Below the pieces are notes generated by a model. It did no database searches. It worked only from the letters and a program-made list of their open reading frames with translations, and was not told the origin of the DNA. DNA of 64,000 bases, taken from contig WACJ01000048.1 of the NCBI GenBank assembly GCA_008973525.1, forward strand, positions 248,001 to 312,000, read 5' to 3'. The position numbers and the translations under genes were made by a program. Below, in pieces: positions 22,560 to 34,274 of this stretch (position 1 is the first letter of the stretch; every line of letters begins with the position of its first letter). Source of the DNA: Stenopsyche tienmushanensis. Taxonomy: Eukaryota; Arthropoda; Insecta; Trichoptera; Stenopsychidae.

Positions 22560-22890
22560 CTAATATAAATTTTTGTCAAGTCGTCGGGAGGAAGCATTCG
22601 TATAATTTTGTCGCGTCCGTTTTAAGTGTATGTGTCACCTAAATGTAGCGCCATTATCCGTCAAATGGGTTTTTAAAGGCTCGCGTAGGAAATTCGAGCG
22701 GTGTCCCGGAAGGCCTTATTTGATCTTTTATCGTAGGCTTTTACCCAAGCAGCGTCCTCTGGGACCAATGATGGAACCGTTGTCTGCGAACTTGCAACTC
22801 CCTCCTCTGCGGGCGCTCGTAAATCATCGACCGTGGCGGGAGACCCAAAAATGTCGAGGATGGATATCCTAGAAAGGTGGAACAATGCCG
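22560..22890. promoter_or_regulatory. Non-repetitive GC-richer intronic block (candidate regulatory)
   Basis: A block with many CG words, ending near 'gtcgaggatggatatcc'. It has overlapping open frames on both strands (80 codons + and 70 codons -) but neither resembles a protein family. It is unique in the window and could be an enhancer or an unrecognised exon. Confidence 0.25.
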
Positions 22891-23108
22891 TTGTTTAATT
22901 AAATTTCTGCATTTCATCCCGAGACACCATATATTTCACATGTTATTTACATGCAAATTTTTTTTGGATCGCCCTCTATCAATATCTTCACTGAAGATTT
23001 TGTTGTATATTCTTGATATATAGGGTGTCTTTGACGTTTCCTTTGGGCGAGTCAAAACAACATGAGTTGAATCAATGATATATTCTCCCTCTGAATCTAT
23101 GAGACATA

Positions 23109-23565
23109 TCCAGAAAGTAAGTGTACTATCACAATAACGGGCTGTGTTTTTTTTTAGAGTTGGCTATACTTAGTAGTAGAAGTGGATATCCTGCCAAAGC
23201 AAGCATAGTAAGAATACGGTAGCACGTAAATTCACACTGTAGTATCCAGTTATCCAGTATCCAGTCCAAGCATTCAAAACAAAAGGAGGGGTATGCTGAA
23301 GAGAGGAGTGCTTGTTGCACGACAACGCCCCTCCTCACACAGCCTTAGCCACCAAGGCGTTCTTGGTAAATTTGGTTGGGATGTTATGAGCCACCCCCCG
23401 TATTTCCATAACTTGACGCCTTCAGATTATCATAATTTCCCCTCTCTAAAAAAAAAGCACATGGGTGGAATTAAATTTTCAACCGATGAGCAGGTTCAGA
23501 AAGAGTATTATTTTTTCAAATACATTTTTTTTAAATATAAAAATTTAGTACACTTACTTTCGGGA
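23109..23565 (+). mobile_element. Mariner family M3, internally deleted copy
   Basis: Inverted termini TCCAGAAAGTAAGTGTACTA (from 23109) and 'agtacacttactttcggga' (to 23565), both flanked by TA; 457 bp. The + strand keeps part of the catalytic domain: a HDNA..PHTA..TKAFL segment (23311-23365, with a frameshift), then 'FGWDVMSHPPYFHNLTPSDY' and 'GIKFSTDEQVQKE'. The last part carries the third catalytic acidic residue. The N-terminal two thirds are mostly deleted. A second copy is at 52828-53370. Confidence 0.85.
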
Positions 23566-24937
23566 TATGTTTTGTATTACAATTTTCCATCTGATTTACA
23601 GTTTTTTTATTTTTCCTCTTCTTCTTCTTCTCTTCTTCTCTTCTCTTGAAAGACAGTCTTCGATTTAGAAGCAAAAACGAAGGCAATTTATATATCTTCA
23701 CCAAACATTATATTAGGTGAAATGGGATCGAAATTTGGCAAATCATTTTCTGCACTTTTCTGCAAAAATTATATACATCCACATGCAAAAAACTGGTCAG
23801 AATAAACTATGACAATGACTTTTTAAAAGCGAATAACAAAAAAAAACATCACAAAACTCACGCTCCTTAACTTTTTATAACTTTTCTAAATGAAAGTATA
23901 AAAACGGCACGTATTTTTGGCACTACCGCAAATATTTTGAAAAGGATAAAATACAGTTTTAAATAAAAGTAACACATTTCGTCAAGCTTAAATTCGTTTC
24001 ATTTATATGAGTATGCACTCAATATATGAGTACTATGAGTACCAAATATTCGTAAAATCAATTATTTGAATAACGAATATGAAATTGGTAAAATATTCGA
24101 ACATTTTTTATGTATATATTGGAGTTTTCGGTTGGAAAGAGATAAATAATCGTTCGTAGTATCTCCGCATTCGTAGCATAGATCATAAACACGCTACGCG
24201 CATGCGCCGCGCCGCCTCTACTATGTGTGTGTCAGCCAAACCTATTTTATTATATATTACACAACAAACAGTCAAACGCTAATTTCCTCGGAAATACACA
24301 GTTTTCAAGGATTTATACGAATTGGAAAATTTCGCTGATATTTTCGAAACGGAGCCGTTGCCGCGTTTTTAAATTATTTTACTCGGTTTTCTCTGATTTT
24401 TTTACGAACCAAATCTTTGATATGTAAAGGAGAATGTACCGCGTTGTTCATTTAGTCAAAATCCGACTGTGATTGAGAAAAGTATAGGTTCCACTATTTG
24501 AAAGTCTCCCCACAACTATATTATAATTAGATTTTGGGATCATTATGGAAGATTTACGTTGTTAAATTCATACCATATGATGTGCACTCATTAATAACAT
24601 GGTGCATTACAGTCTTGAAATTTTACTTACACCAGAATTGTGTTGCGAGAAATCGTGGAAACGACGGGTGATGTTAATGTGGTTTTAAATGCATTTATGT
24701 ACTTAATCTTTCACACACAAGCAATTGAGCAATTCCAACACTCACCATACAAACACCCAAAGCATAATGCTGCTTCCTTTATACTTGATAGTTAGACTAG
24801 TTGATATTATATAATTGTTTTTCATGTAAAACATTAAAAAAAAATTACGAAATGTCATATTAATTTTATTGTATTGTTTTCTTTTGAATAAGCTTATCAC
24901 TACCTTTGCCTTGAATTTTTTAATCTTTCAGACAAGC
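23566..24937. other. Intron 3 with a CTT microsatellite
   Basis: Positions 23613-23648 are a pyrimidine (CTT/TCT)n run. The remainder is AT-rich intron; a small GC-richer patch lies near 24150-24225. No gene is seen. Confidence 0.45.
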
Positions 24938-24941
24938 TTAA

Positions 24942-25012
24942 CCTTTTAACTGCCAACGACGCACCGGCGCGTCGAATTTGTATGCGCTGATGAATCATTG
25001 GCAGTTAACCGG
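24942..25012. mobile_element. piggyBac-like micro-MITE in a TTAA site
   Basis: TTAA (24938-24941) is followed by CCTTTTAACTGCCAACG, and the right end is 'cattggcagttaaccgg' followed by TTAA (25013-25016). The ends are imperfect inverted repeats and TTAA is the target duplicated by piggyBac transposases. The element is only 71 bp. Its centre has a second small palindrome, CGACGC...GCGTCG. An old solo terminus is an alternative. Confidence 0.65.
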
Positions 25013-25016
25013 TTAA

Positions 25017-26107
25017 TTCAGTCTTTATCTCGAATTCTTTGCAGAAATTGATATTCCTGTTTCATTATTCTTTACCTTTTTGTGTCATAATTAACATTTG
25101 AACAAAAATTTGACAAATATAATAAACATGTACGATTTACTTCGGAAAGTTATGATTGAAAATTGATGTCGGTTGGTAAAGTATACGCCTTAAAATAATA
25201 CATTTTGCAGTGATTCACATCAAAAAGTTATATGAAGCTTAAATTTCGCATATCGTTGTATTTAATTCAGACAACCATACAAACTTTCTGTTTGGGAAAT
25301 TAATTCAGATATCCAATTTTGAGCGCGCATTTCGAGTTAATTTATTCAATTCATATATGATCAACTTGGATACTATCCCATTTAATAAATATAGACTGGC
25401 GGGAGCTCTGCATATGCTTTGTTTCATGGTACATTTATAATATTCAGCATCATGCACAGCTAAACTGATTCTAATTATCATCAGATGATTGCAGCTAATC
25501 AGTACGTTTTCTCAAATAATTTGATGAAATGTATTACATTTTGCGCCGTCATGGGTCGTAATCAAGTCGTAAGAAAGTGGGAGTGAACATCCCCTAATTA
25601 ATGTTCTGGCCGTGGTTTAGCGACTGGGACACGATCCAGGTCATGTACCCTGGAAAAGCGAAGCACTGATACCACAAGGGCTATAAAATATGGTCAAGAG
25701 AGAGTCAAGCGTGTATAAAAAACGTGGAAGTTTCTATTATTCCACTCGGATTCATTTGGTTAAAAGCAAACACGCATTCGCTACGTTGGCACAATTCCGA
25801 ATCTCGCAGGACGTCGCACCAAAGGACGCCTTTCGTCCTATTTCTCAAACGCACATACATTTTTTATAATCACGCAGGCTTTTTTCTTTCTTTCAGTCGT
25901 TTATATGGCCGTAAAAACGTATTTGTGCCACGCGACATAAAAAGCTTGCCGTTAAACAGCGCCATCCGGTGGCGGATTTGGAAGCTTGACAATGCATCAT
26001 GATTCTGACTTCATTTAATGCAAATATACTAATCATAAAACTAAAATGTCCAAACATATTCAATCATTTATCATTAATTGATTGATAGCTTTTATCATTT
26101 TATCCAA
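25017..26107. other. Intron 3, unique sequence
   Basis: AT-rich, then a less AT-rich unique block at about 25540-25990. The 92-codon + frame at 25724-26002 resembles no family. It is possibly regulatory. Confidence 0.35.
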
Positions 26108-26485
26108 AACACACTACCGACAATAAGTTTGGAAACGCTTAGTACCCGGCGAAAAACTTATATTTTTTACGTTATTTAATGCTCTTCGATTGATCTTATT
26201 CCACAATAGTTCCACTGGATACAATTCTGGGTATTGTGGGGGGTCTATTTCTGTGCAGAATTGATACATAATTTTGTGATATCTAAATCTGCTAGCTAAA
26301 TCTATTGCATTTAATTTAAACATTGTAAACAGCGAAATTTTAGATGATCTTTGCGGCAATTTTTAGTAGATTTTGGACGGTCCGGTCTTTTCCTGTTCAT
26401 CAAAGTCCCAGTCTCCTGGTGACGTCTAATGATCCAATCTACTCCTTTGATGATTTTTAAATTTTTTTTGGCAATTTTCATGATT
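26108..26485 (-). pseudogene. Tc1-like transposon, internally deleted copy
   Basis: The - strand has an N-terminal part ('IIKGVDWIIRRHQETGTLMN' then 'RKRPDRPKST', the Tc1 pattern ending GRP) and a C-terminal part ('PPQYPELYPVELLWNKINRR', the SPDLNPIEHLW region before the third catalytic residue). The middle is deleted. The left end 'cactaccgacaataagtttg' resembles Tc1 termini. The right terminus was not identified. Confidence 0.75.
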
Positions 26486-26639
26486 AAAAAGCCATTATTT
26501 CATAGTGTGAAATAAATTTATCAACTTGTACACTTTAAAAAAATCAAAAAAAGACATAATTAAATATAAATATAAGTATATGCGGCGAGAATGATTTTTT
26601 GAACTCTTTATCTTATTTTTGCTCTTGTATTAACAATTT

Positions 26640-27135
26640 AGTGCTCAGCATGATTTTTTTGTGTGGTAGTTGCGTTCCACAGAAAATCGCACAAAAAAAC
26701 TGACTTTCATAAAAAAAAAGTAAATATGCGTTCAATGAGTTTTAAAAACCGCATAACTTTAAAACAACTATATAAAATATATCAAAAATTGCATAAAAAA
26801 GTGAATAAAAAAAACATTTTTGGTAAGATTTAAAGGACGTCTTGCATCATTGGTAAATCACATAAAAATCACAAAATGGCAATTGTTTAAAAAAAATTCA
26901 GTCAAGTAATTTTTTGACCTTATTTTGTTACATTTTTAATTTTTTTTAACAATTAAAAAATAAATTTTGACATAAATCTGATAAGAATTATAGAAAGTTA
27001 TGTAGAGAAAATTTGTACCCAGTTTGAAGTAAATTAATTAATTAAAATTTAAGATATTATGTCAACTTTGTTGATAAAAGTAGTTTTGAAAAAAACGCGT
27101 TAAAAGATTTCATTAATCTTTTGAGGAGTGAGAAA
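26640..27135 (-). repeat. Dispersed repeat R1, copy C
   Basis: Reverse complement of R1 copy A over most of its length. Shared words include 'aaatcgcacaaaaaaa', 'aaaaccgcataactttaaaa', 'aaaggacgtcttgcatcat' and 'aaaaacgcgttaaaag'. It is non-coding. Confidence 0.65.
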
Positions 27136-27590
27136 ATTTAAAATCAAAGAAGACGTTGACGCCATAATCGCTTTACACCAAATACTTTCTGTCAGCTCCA
27201 ATCAGTGTAAGACAATCTTCAATTTGAGTCTCAATTGTCTCTGTCTGTATCTAATTGTCTCCGAGCTCAATGTATAAGAGTGCTCTTTCTGAAAAGTGGA
27301 GGAAGGATGCCAGACCCTGGGCTCGTACTCCTTTAGGGGTTAATCGAGGATCTGTTTCTACTATTGCTCTCAAATATGTCATCATCAAAATTTAAGAGTT
27401 TTCCAGTTCTAGTGATATCTTTTAGGTCCCACTTTTTCGAACACCTAATTTGTATTCAATAAATAGATATTAATATATTGAAACCAATATCGATTTAAAT
27501 TATTTTTTATATATTTTAAACACCAAAATAATTTCGGAAAGCGCAGAAAAAATTTGACTCTCCCAGCAATTAAATAAGGTCTAGTAGGTT
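27136..27590. other. Intron 3 with a short shared repeat piece
   Basis: Positions 27266-27299 ('aatgtataagagtgctcttt') are the reverse complement of 44312-44347, so a short dispersed sequence is present. The rest is unrecognised. Confidence 0.4.
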
Positions 27591-28090
27591 CTAACAAAGA
27601 CGCTTCTAAGTGCAGGAATTCTTAGATCCATTCTGCACTCAAGTCAAACATTTTTATCCGAATGCTACATGAGTCGATAACAAATTGCATTCTGACGCAT
27701 TGTTGCAGCGGACAAGAGGGCCTGAATAGGGTGGATTTTTATGAGAAAATCGCATTCGAAATTCAGTCCGTGCCACGGCCACAAAAACGCGATACAAGAC
27801 GAAGGGATCACGCCCTGAATTCAAAATAGGCCAACAATCCCGTACGAAAAGATACGTTCGGAATGAACGAGCTCTGACAAGGACCTGTCGGGAATATTAA
27901 AGGAATCGGATTTGATATTCACTCAGATCGGATGCTGGAATTTATGAAATCGAAATTTATTTGTCGATGAAAATTTTTGGACGGGCGTCTGGAATTTACG
28001 AGGGGCGTCTTGATTTTATGCGATATTCCGCCGGGGGGTTCGTTACGCGGACATGAAAATATTCTTCATATCGACATTTTTTAATGGAGA
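27590..28090. promoter_or_regulatory. Non-repetitive GC-richer intronic block (candidate regulatory)
   Basis: Less AT-rich, with words such as 'ccgtgccacggcc', 'cggacatgaaaat' and TTTATG/TTTATGCG (Hox/Caudal-like). It contains no long open frame and no match to the window's repeats, which suits conserved non-coding DNA. Confidence 0.3.
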
Positions 28091-30329
28091 TGTTTGCATT
28101 GTATTAGGGATGATTTAAGCGACTGAAAAAAAGCGTAATTGTCACTTGACTACGGAATAAACGAGCTTAAAAATGCCTTTTTTCTCTTTGAAATTCAACA
28201 GAAATTTTCGCCATACGCAACTAGACATTTCGCGAAAAAAGCTTAAGCTCATTCCAATCTCCTTTTCATACTTTGCTTCTTTTGAAAACTAAGCAGATTT
28301 ATTTTTGGCTCATTTTTTACGTATTTTAAGCATCTCTGCAGAAACCTTTGTGGAAGATAAATTTTAGTTTTCTTATGCCAACCGAATATACGTTTATCTA
28401 ATATCTGACTTAATTTAAATTGCTTTCAATTTCATTTTTTTCTGTCGTTATTGTAGCACTTAAAAGAGCATAAAATGGCCTTTAATTATAAATTCTGAAA
28501 TATTTATCTTAAATGATAAATATTAAATGTATTTATATACCATCTTGATCCTTTCAATGGTGATTTTTCGGGACGCTATTTGATATTTCTTCACGTCAAC
28601 CAATTTTATAGTCCCTTTTTATCACGGAAAAAAAGTGTTAGCATTTCCACATAGTAAAAATAGGATATCTAAAAATATATCCGACCTCACCTGGATAACA
28701 TGGGTAATAGGATATGACGCTGTCAATCCAGTCAGGACGATGTTCTGTCGTAGCCTACTTTGAGGTCGTGTTTTACACGCCTGGACACGGAAACGGAAAT
28801 TGATATAAGATTGAAGGTACAAACACCCAAAGTTTTATTTCATTGTGTACCTTTGCATCAAAAAAAGCTTATTTTTATATTCAATAATCCCGCTGTTAAG
28901 ATATAGTGGTCGCCAATCCATGTGTTACCAACAATACTCCATGTTTACATTGATTATTTTTTTATCAACTGAGTTAATTCCTTAAGAATTAAGATCGTGA
29001 AAAGCCTGAATTCCTGGATTTAATAAAGATGAGTCCATAAACAGCGGTTTTGTGTTAATAGTATCTTAACCTTTTCCAATTCAATTATACAAGTAAAGCT
29101 ATGGGATAATATCCTATGTAAATTTTCAAAATAAAAAGACGTCAAACCACTGAAAAAATCTGTTAGTTATGGATTAAAGATCAACCAATAATTTGGAATA
29201 GCAAGCGACCATGATATTAAAAGATTTGTTAAGTTCATAGTTTGGGTTGCAAAAATAGTTAAAATGTAGAGATTATGAGGGTCATCTATAAAATAAGGTT
29301 ACAAGGGTTCCTGAAGCCAGGAGGAAATTTTTGTTTCAAATTTGAGACACCTGATGTGTAAGGGAGATCTTAACGTTTTCTATTTTGATTCATCCCTTAA
29401 GCTTCTATTATCCAATTTAAATCTCAAATAAGTTTCAAAGTCTCAAAATACCCCAAAAATAATTAAATATCGAATAAATGATAATAAGATGGTGTCGAAC
29501 ATGCAAAACTAATTAATTGATATGGACGTATTTATGAAGCATAAACATACACGTTATGGATGTCCTAAATTCACCATTCAATCAACGGTTTTCATGCAAT
29601 ATTAATTCGTGGGATATACCGAAGCCAGCGTACATTGCCATTATTTATATAACCTATTTAGCCGTATTGTATTATTTATTCACTGAATGTATATCTCGAA
29701 GCTATTAGTGTTGTAGGGGTTAATGGCACGAAAGTACAAAGTGTTCCTGACTGCTTTACCGCGAATCGATTCCACCGTTTCTATTTTAGTAACACATTTT
29801 TTTATCAAACTATTGATCCGGGACCCATAAGTTTGCAACATTAATAGATCTAGATTCGAGGCGATACCGCGCTCGAAAAAATCTATCGATTTCAACCACC
29901 GGGACGTGTGTGTGGGGATGTTTTTTGATGACGTCTAAAAAGTGTGACAGTAGATTTGCGGGCGACGACTGAAAATAGGCTTTACAGCCACCTAATAAAA
30001 TAATTCCGACGTCGTTTAGACGATCGTTTCCACACAGATGGTCGAAAAAATTCGCCTTATCTGGCATATTTTTTGTGAATTTTTATGTCCCCCGAAAAAG
30101 AAATATTTGCAGTATTTTTGCAGCATTATTGTGATAAAGCAGTATACATTCAATTCGATAATAAATAGAAGCAACGTATCAAAATGCGCCTTGAATTTCA
30201 ATACCATCAATCGGTGGTACACGCGCGTTATTCAAATTGCCGTTTGGGCGCATTATTATTAGAGAATCCAAACCCCAGTCAAAATTTCACACTCGTTAGA
30301 AGTATCGCCATCAGATATTTAAATGCTAG
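28091..30329. other. Intron 3, nothing recognised
   Basis: Long AT-rich intron segment. The - strand frames at 28622-28822 and 29680-30222 are short and carry no domain. No repeat ends or RNA genes were identified. Confidence 0.35.
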
Positions 30330-30790
30330 TTCGAGTTGATGATCGCATGAGTCCCCATTTTCGTATAAAACCATCAATGCGACTGATAAAATTCCTTTCT
30401 GCTGAAACACAGACTGAAACTCGCAAAATTCCCGATTTCCCGACAATATATTTATTTCCGTCGCTGCAGATGAATATTTATATACTATAACACTTTGATG
30501 TGATTCGTTATTATATTACGGAGTAATACAAAAATTCTGAAGCCCGTATCTATTATATTTCATATCGATATTCCCATTATTAGAGTCGAGGTGTAGTAAA
30601 TACATCACCGATAGGGAAAGATTAATATAACAATTTGAAAAACATAAATGTACTCTATATATATGTATACATTTATTAGACATTTATTGCCCCTAGGAAT
30701 CGCCTAACCTCGCCAATTAGTAGTTCCGCCACTGTTTCCAAGCTTTCCGATTTCGCTGGAAATATCTCGATTTAGTAGCTTTCATTGTGC
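30330..30790 (+). repeat. Dispersed repeat R2
   Basis: The most complete copy of a family seen at 46885-47245, 35240-35475, 21550-21660 and, reversed, 61430-61795. Landmarks in order: 'cccgatttcccgacaatata', 'ccgtcgctgcagatgaatat', 'gtatctattatatttcatat', 'gtgtagtaaatacatcac', 'gcccctaggaatcgcct'. It is non-coding, without clear terminal repeats; the class is unknown. Confidence 0.7.
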
Positions 30791-31139
30791 TGGTAATTCT
30801 CCAATTATTATATCGTTTGATGATTTCCATTTCGCCAGCTTCATGTTGGAGAATTAAGCATGGTGATTTGTAAAGGTGAAAGTCTTTTAATTTGGCTGTA
30901 ACTTCAATCTAATAATGGCTAATCTCAAACATACTCGATCTTAATAAATAAACAAAGCAAAGGCACAAGCGTTGAATCAATATTAACCAGCTTCGTATTA
31001 AGCTCGAGAAAGCCTTATAAACAAAGGCCCATGGTTAATAGAGCTTCTTTATATCGGTTAAGCAATTTAACTCCCAAGGATAATATAGAGCCACTTGCTC
31101 AAATATTATTATGATTTAACCACATGTTTCCATCGTGTT

Positions 31140-31580
31140 TAATTTGGCTTTGTTTTCGCGTTGGCTTTAATCGCCTTGAAATGAAAACGAAGAAAACCGT
31201 CGGAGTCTCGGAGCGCCCCGGCCAGGTTCGCGGAAATTAAAAGCTACCAAGTTTCGGCGGTGGGAAAATCGAACTTTTCCTCGTCGAACGAAAGTTTCCT
31301 GGGGAAGAAAGCTTAAGTGGGCTTTGTCTTGGTGCTTGTGTATTTTGCTTGGTCAATAACGGGCCCAAGAAAGTTACAAAAGACGGTGAAGGTCGCACTG
31401 GAGACGATTCGTTCAGACGTGTATGATAAGGCGGATTTCGGTCAGGGAGTTTCTTATTCTCTCGTTTGGGACCGCTGCAAAATAATCCCCCACAATAGAA
31501 ACCACCGACTGAAAGAAACAACCCCTATCTATCCATGTATCGCTCCCACCGTTCCTTTATTATGATAGTTTCTGTAATAA
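31140..31580. promoter_or_regulatory. Non-repetitive GC-richer intronic block (candidate regulatory)
   Basis: Unique block with open frames on both strands (94 codons -, 82 codons +), low A/T runs and no family resemblance. It lies about 1.5 kb downstream of the nested cuticle gene's 3' end. It may be an enhancer of the host gene or of the cuticle gene. Confidence 0.3.
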
Positions 31581-33030
31581 CTTTCGTTACTTTAACCGTA
31601 TCTCCTCCGATGTAAACAAAATTTATCTACAAATAACATATTGGATATATTTTATCTAATCGTATACAAGGACACATGGGTAAACTTTGATTATGGAATC
31701 GTCCACTAACTTATTATCCTAAGATCTTAGATAGATCATAATCGATTACCTGTACTCCAACAACAAACCCTTTTTAAATCAGCAGCATTCACATACAAAA
31801 ACCTCCTTTTATCCTCTCAATAGCTCTAATCAATGAAAGGATGACATGGGTGCGATCCTTATCTTTGAATGTATATTACAAAGGATTTTCATCCATAGAA
31901 ATCTTCTTGTTGCTTTTATCGTACTAATTAATCAAAACATTTTGCATATTTACGCACTAAATTTCATTTAAATATTCTTCGTCTCAGAATGAAATGCATT
32001 TTATTTTGTGGATATTATTACGGATTTTATTCTGAAATTTATTCAAAATCCCAAACGATTTAAGCCTCTTTATTTATGGGCATCCAAATGAAGCGCTCAA
32101 ATGTTAGTACTATATAATGGATATATATTACGTCTTTTCATAATATATGAACCATTTTATTTTAGTAGAAGATAATACAATTTTAACTATATACTTATTA
32201 TCCAGGAACTTAAATAAAATCTAGGCATTTTGATGATTGTATGATTATGATATGACGTTGAAATAATTTTGCGAGTATCTACAGATATAAGCGACATTTA
32301 ACCTTGTTTCAAATTCGTAAATTAGCTAAAATTGTGTTATTAAAAACATGTTTATGATATTTAAGTAGCATGAGCATAACTTTCATGGTAATGGCATTCG
32401 TGTATGGATGACATTAAAGCTATGAATCAATTTACAACTGTTTAAATTATTGTCGTTAAATTGTTACTGTATCCCATTAATATTGTCGTATTTTTATGTA
32501 GAAAATAATCGTATTTTTAAAGTAAATAAAATATTTGAGAGCTATGACTATTCGGATCGTTTATGTATTAAAAGCACGCCCCTGCCATTAATTGTTAGCG
32601 TCGTTTAATTTATTAAGGGCGATTGATTCAAATTAATTTGATTCATATTTAGAGGGTCGGTGCGAATTTGAATTCTGGCAGATTTTGATATTCAATAATA
32701 ATTCATTGCAAATTTGATAGGAAGGCACTTATACAATTCGATGATTAAGGCAGGCAATCAAGGATAAATTAGTATTTATATTTTTCTTCTTCAGAATATG
32801 ATAGTTTATGTATTGATGCTTCGTTTCTCATAAATATCGGATTAGGCTTTATTTTATGTTTGCTTAGTTTGGAAAGTTATGAGAAAAATATTCTTGTAAA
32901 GCTGTAAAGCACCCTCGACCGCACGAACTTATCAAAACTTTCATGATTATGAAGATCAATACTCAACTATGAAAAGTTTGGGGAATTTCGCTCCAATGGC
33001 TTGGGCAATTAATAAATATCGTTTTTTGGG
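31581..33030. other. Intron 3 between candidate enhancer and cuticle gene
   Basis: AT-rich, non-repetitive as far as I can see; no gene recognised. Confidence 0.35.
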
Positions 33031-33031
33031 A

Positions 33032-33037
33032 TTTATT
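33032..33037 (-). other. Polyadenylation signal of the cuticle gene
   Basis: AATAAA on the - strand, about 20 bases after the TAA stop, overlapping a further ATAAAA. Position and sequence fit a normal metazoan polyA signal. Confidence 0.6.
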
Positions 33038-33056
33038 TTATTTTTTATGTATAAAA

Positions 33057-33377
33057 TTATGCTACAACGGATTTGGGTAAATGATCACCAACGGCTCTGA
33101 ATCCATCGAAATCGGAGACGTATTTAGTGCGGATTACTTGTCCATTGGGGGCTGTGTAGCTGTATTCTCCTTGTTTGACGAGAGCATGACCTTTACCATC
33201 AGGATTGGCCTTGAGTACTCCTTCTTCGACGAAGGTGGTTCCATCAGCAGTCACATAACGAAGAGAAAATTGACCACGCTCATCGTGCTTTTCAGTCCTC
33301 TCCAAGACTTCAACGATCTTGGAGCCTTCAGGAGCGGCCATAGCTCCGACGATGGCGAAGAAGATGAAGAAAGTGAT
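33057..33377 (-). CDS. RR-1 cuticle protein, exon 2 (main coding exon)
   Basis: Carries residues 4-109 of a 109-residue cuticle protein (exon 1 gives MQT). The acceptor is TTTTACAG|ATCACT. The exon starts with a signal peptide core ('ITFFIFFAIVGAMAA'), cleaved probably near AMAA-PEG, then the mature protein. Residues about 40-105 form the Rebers-Riddiford chitin-binding domain (chitin_bind_4): 'GQFSLRYVTADGT', 'EYSYTAPNGQVI', 'KYVSDFDGFRAVGDHLP', including the typical aromatic residues and final HLP. No cysteine is seen, as usual for the family. The short mature chain with an RR-1-type core suggests soft, flexible cuticle secreted by epidermis. The gene is wholly inside intron 3 of the CUB/lectin gene, on the other strand. 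Specific orthology cannot be told. Confidence 0.95.
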   Translation of the reverse strand: MTFFIFFAIVGAMAAPEGSKIVEVLERTEKHDERGQFSLRYVTADGTTFVEEGVLKANPDGKGHALVKQGEYSYTAPNGQVIRTKYVSDFDGFRAVGDHLPKSVVA

Positions 33378-33458
33378 CTGTAAAATATTAAATACACTCG
33401 TTAAAATTTATATTAATACATAAACAAAGCAAAAGTCATAAAATCAAACAATTCTTAC

Positions 33459-33467
33459 GGTTTGCAT
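33459..33467 (-). CDS. RR-1 cuticle protein, exon 1 (start codon exon)
   Basis: ATG CAA ACC followed by the donor GTAAGA; three codons only. A first exon encoding just the first few residues, with the intron interrupting the signal peptide, is the standard structure of insect cuticle protein genes. The 81-bp intron (33378-33458) ends in ATTTTACAG. Phase 0 at both sides. Confidence 0.9.
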
Positions 33468-33505
33468 ATTGATTGGAGTTGTACTGTTTGCTACTGCAAG
33501 AATAC

Positions 33506-33541
33506 GAATGATCATCGATAACAATGATTGTGTATAAATAC
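33506..33541 (-). promoter_or_regulatory. Core promoter of the cuticle gene (TATA-like box plus initiator)
   Basis: On the - strand TATTTATA (33533-33540) lies 31 bases upstream of the A of TCATTC (33506-33511), which fits the arthropod initiator TCA-K-T-Y exactly. The implied 5' leader is 42 nt before the ATG. The TATA is a variant, not TATAAA. Confidence 0.65.
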
Positions 33542-34274
33542 TAAATGTAACAAACACACAAATAGTAGGGTTGCACTAATTACAACCTAATTACATCATA
33601 AATAATGGCAATTAATTAAATATGACGTTAATTTGGCAATGTTTGTCATCGTAAGTACTTCCGGATTTGCTTGCGTCCCAAAGAGTTATATTAATCGATG
33701 TTTGCATTATCGAATAATTTCAAAACGAAAACCGGTTTAAATATTTCAGAATTTAGCAATAGTTATTCAACGTGACATGTGCCAATTTTTCCACGTTGTA
33801 TTAAAGCCGAAACTGTGCGGTGGAAAAAATGAACCAAAAAACGGAATCCCTCTTCCGTCGGGGATTACGCGAAATGTATAAAGGTATTCCTGTTTACAGT
33901 TTACGGACGTAGTTCATTTTCTGAAAATAATATTTCGAGAGCCGATTACGTATCAAAGGCCCTTGATCTGTATTTATTTTTGAAAAAAGATCGATACACT
34001 CGATGATCTCCAATTTAATCAGCATAATGCTCGCTGCAGGATTTGTATGGTATCTATAGAAATGCCATTAATCAAATGCTATCAGTTTATCCACCGTGCC
34101 TCGATCGAAGAACATAAATGATCTAAGATTTTTCATGGCCAATCACTGCCTCAAATTGATAGAATTTTTAAAAAAAACTGTTTCAATCCTGTTAACAGCA
34201 TTAAAAACGAACGAAAATACAATAATTCCCGCGTTTTTTTACTTATAAGATTTATTGAAGTAAACAAACTTCAT
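33542..34274. promoter_or_regulatory. Upstream region of the cuticle gene
   Basis: Non-repetitive intronic DNA upstream of the - strand promoter, including a less AT-rich patch at 33770-33910. It would be the natural place for hormone- or stage-dependent control, but no specific binding site can be assigned with confidence. Confidence 0.3.

Noticed and set aside
31237..31565. Opposing 94- and 82-codon frames as genes
   Set aside because: They lie in a unique GC-richer island on both strands with no family resemblance; treated as candidate regulatory DNA.
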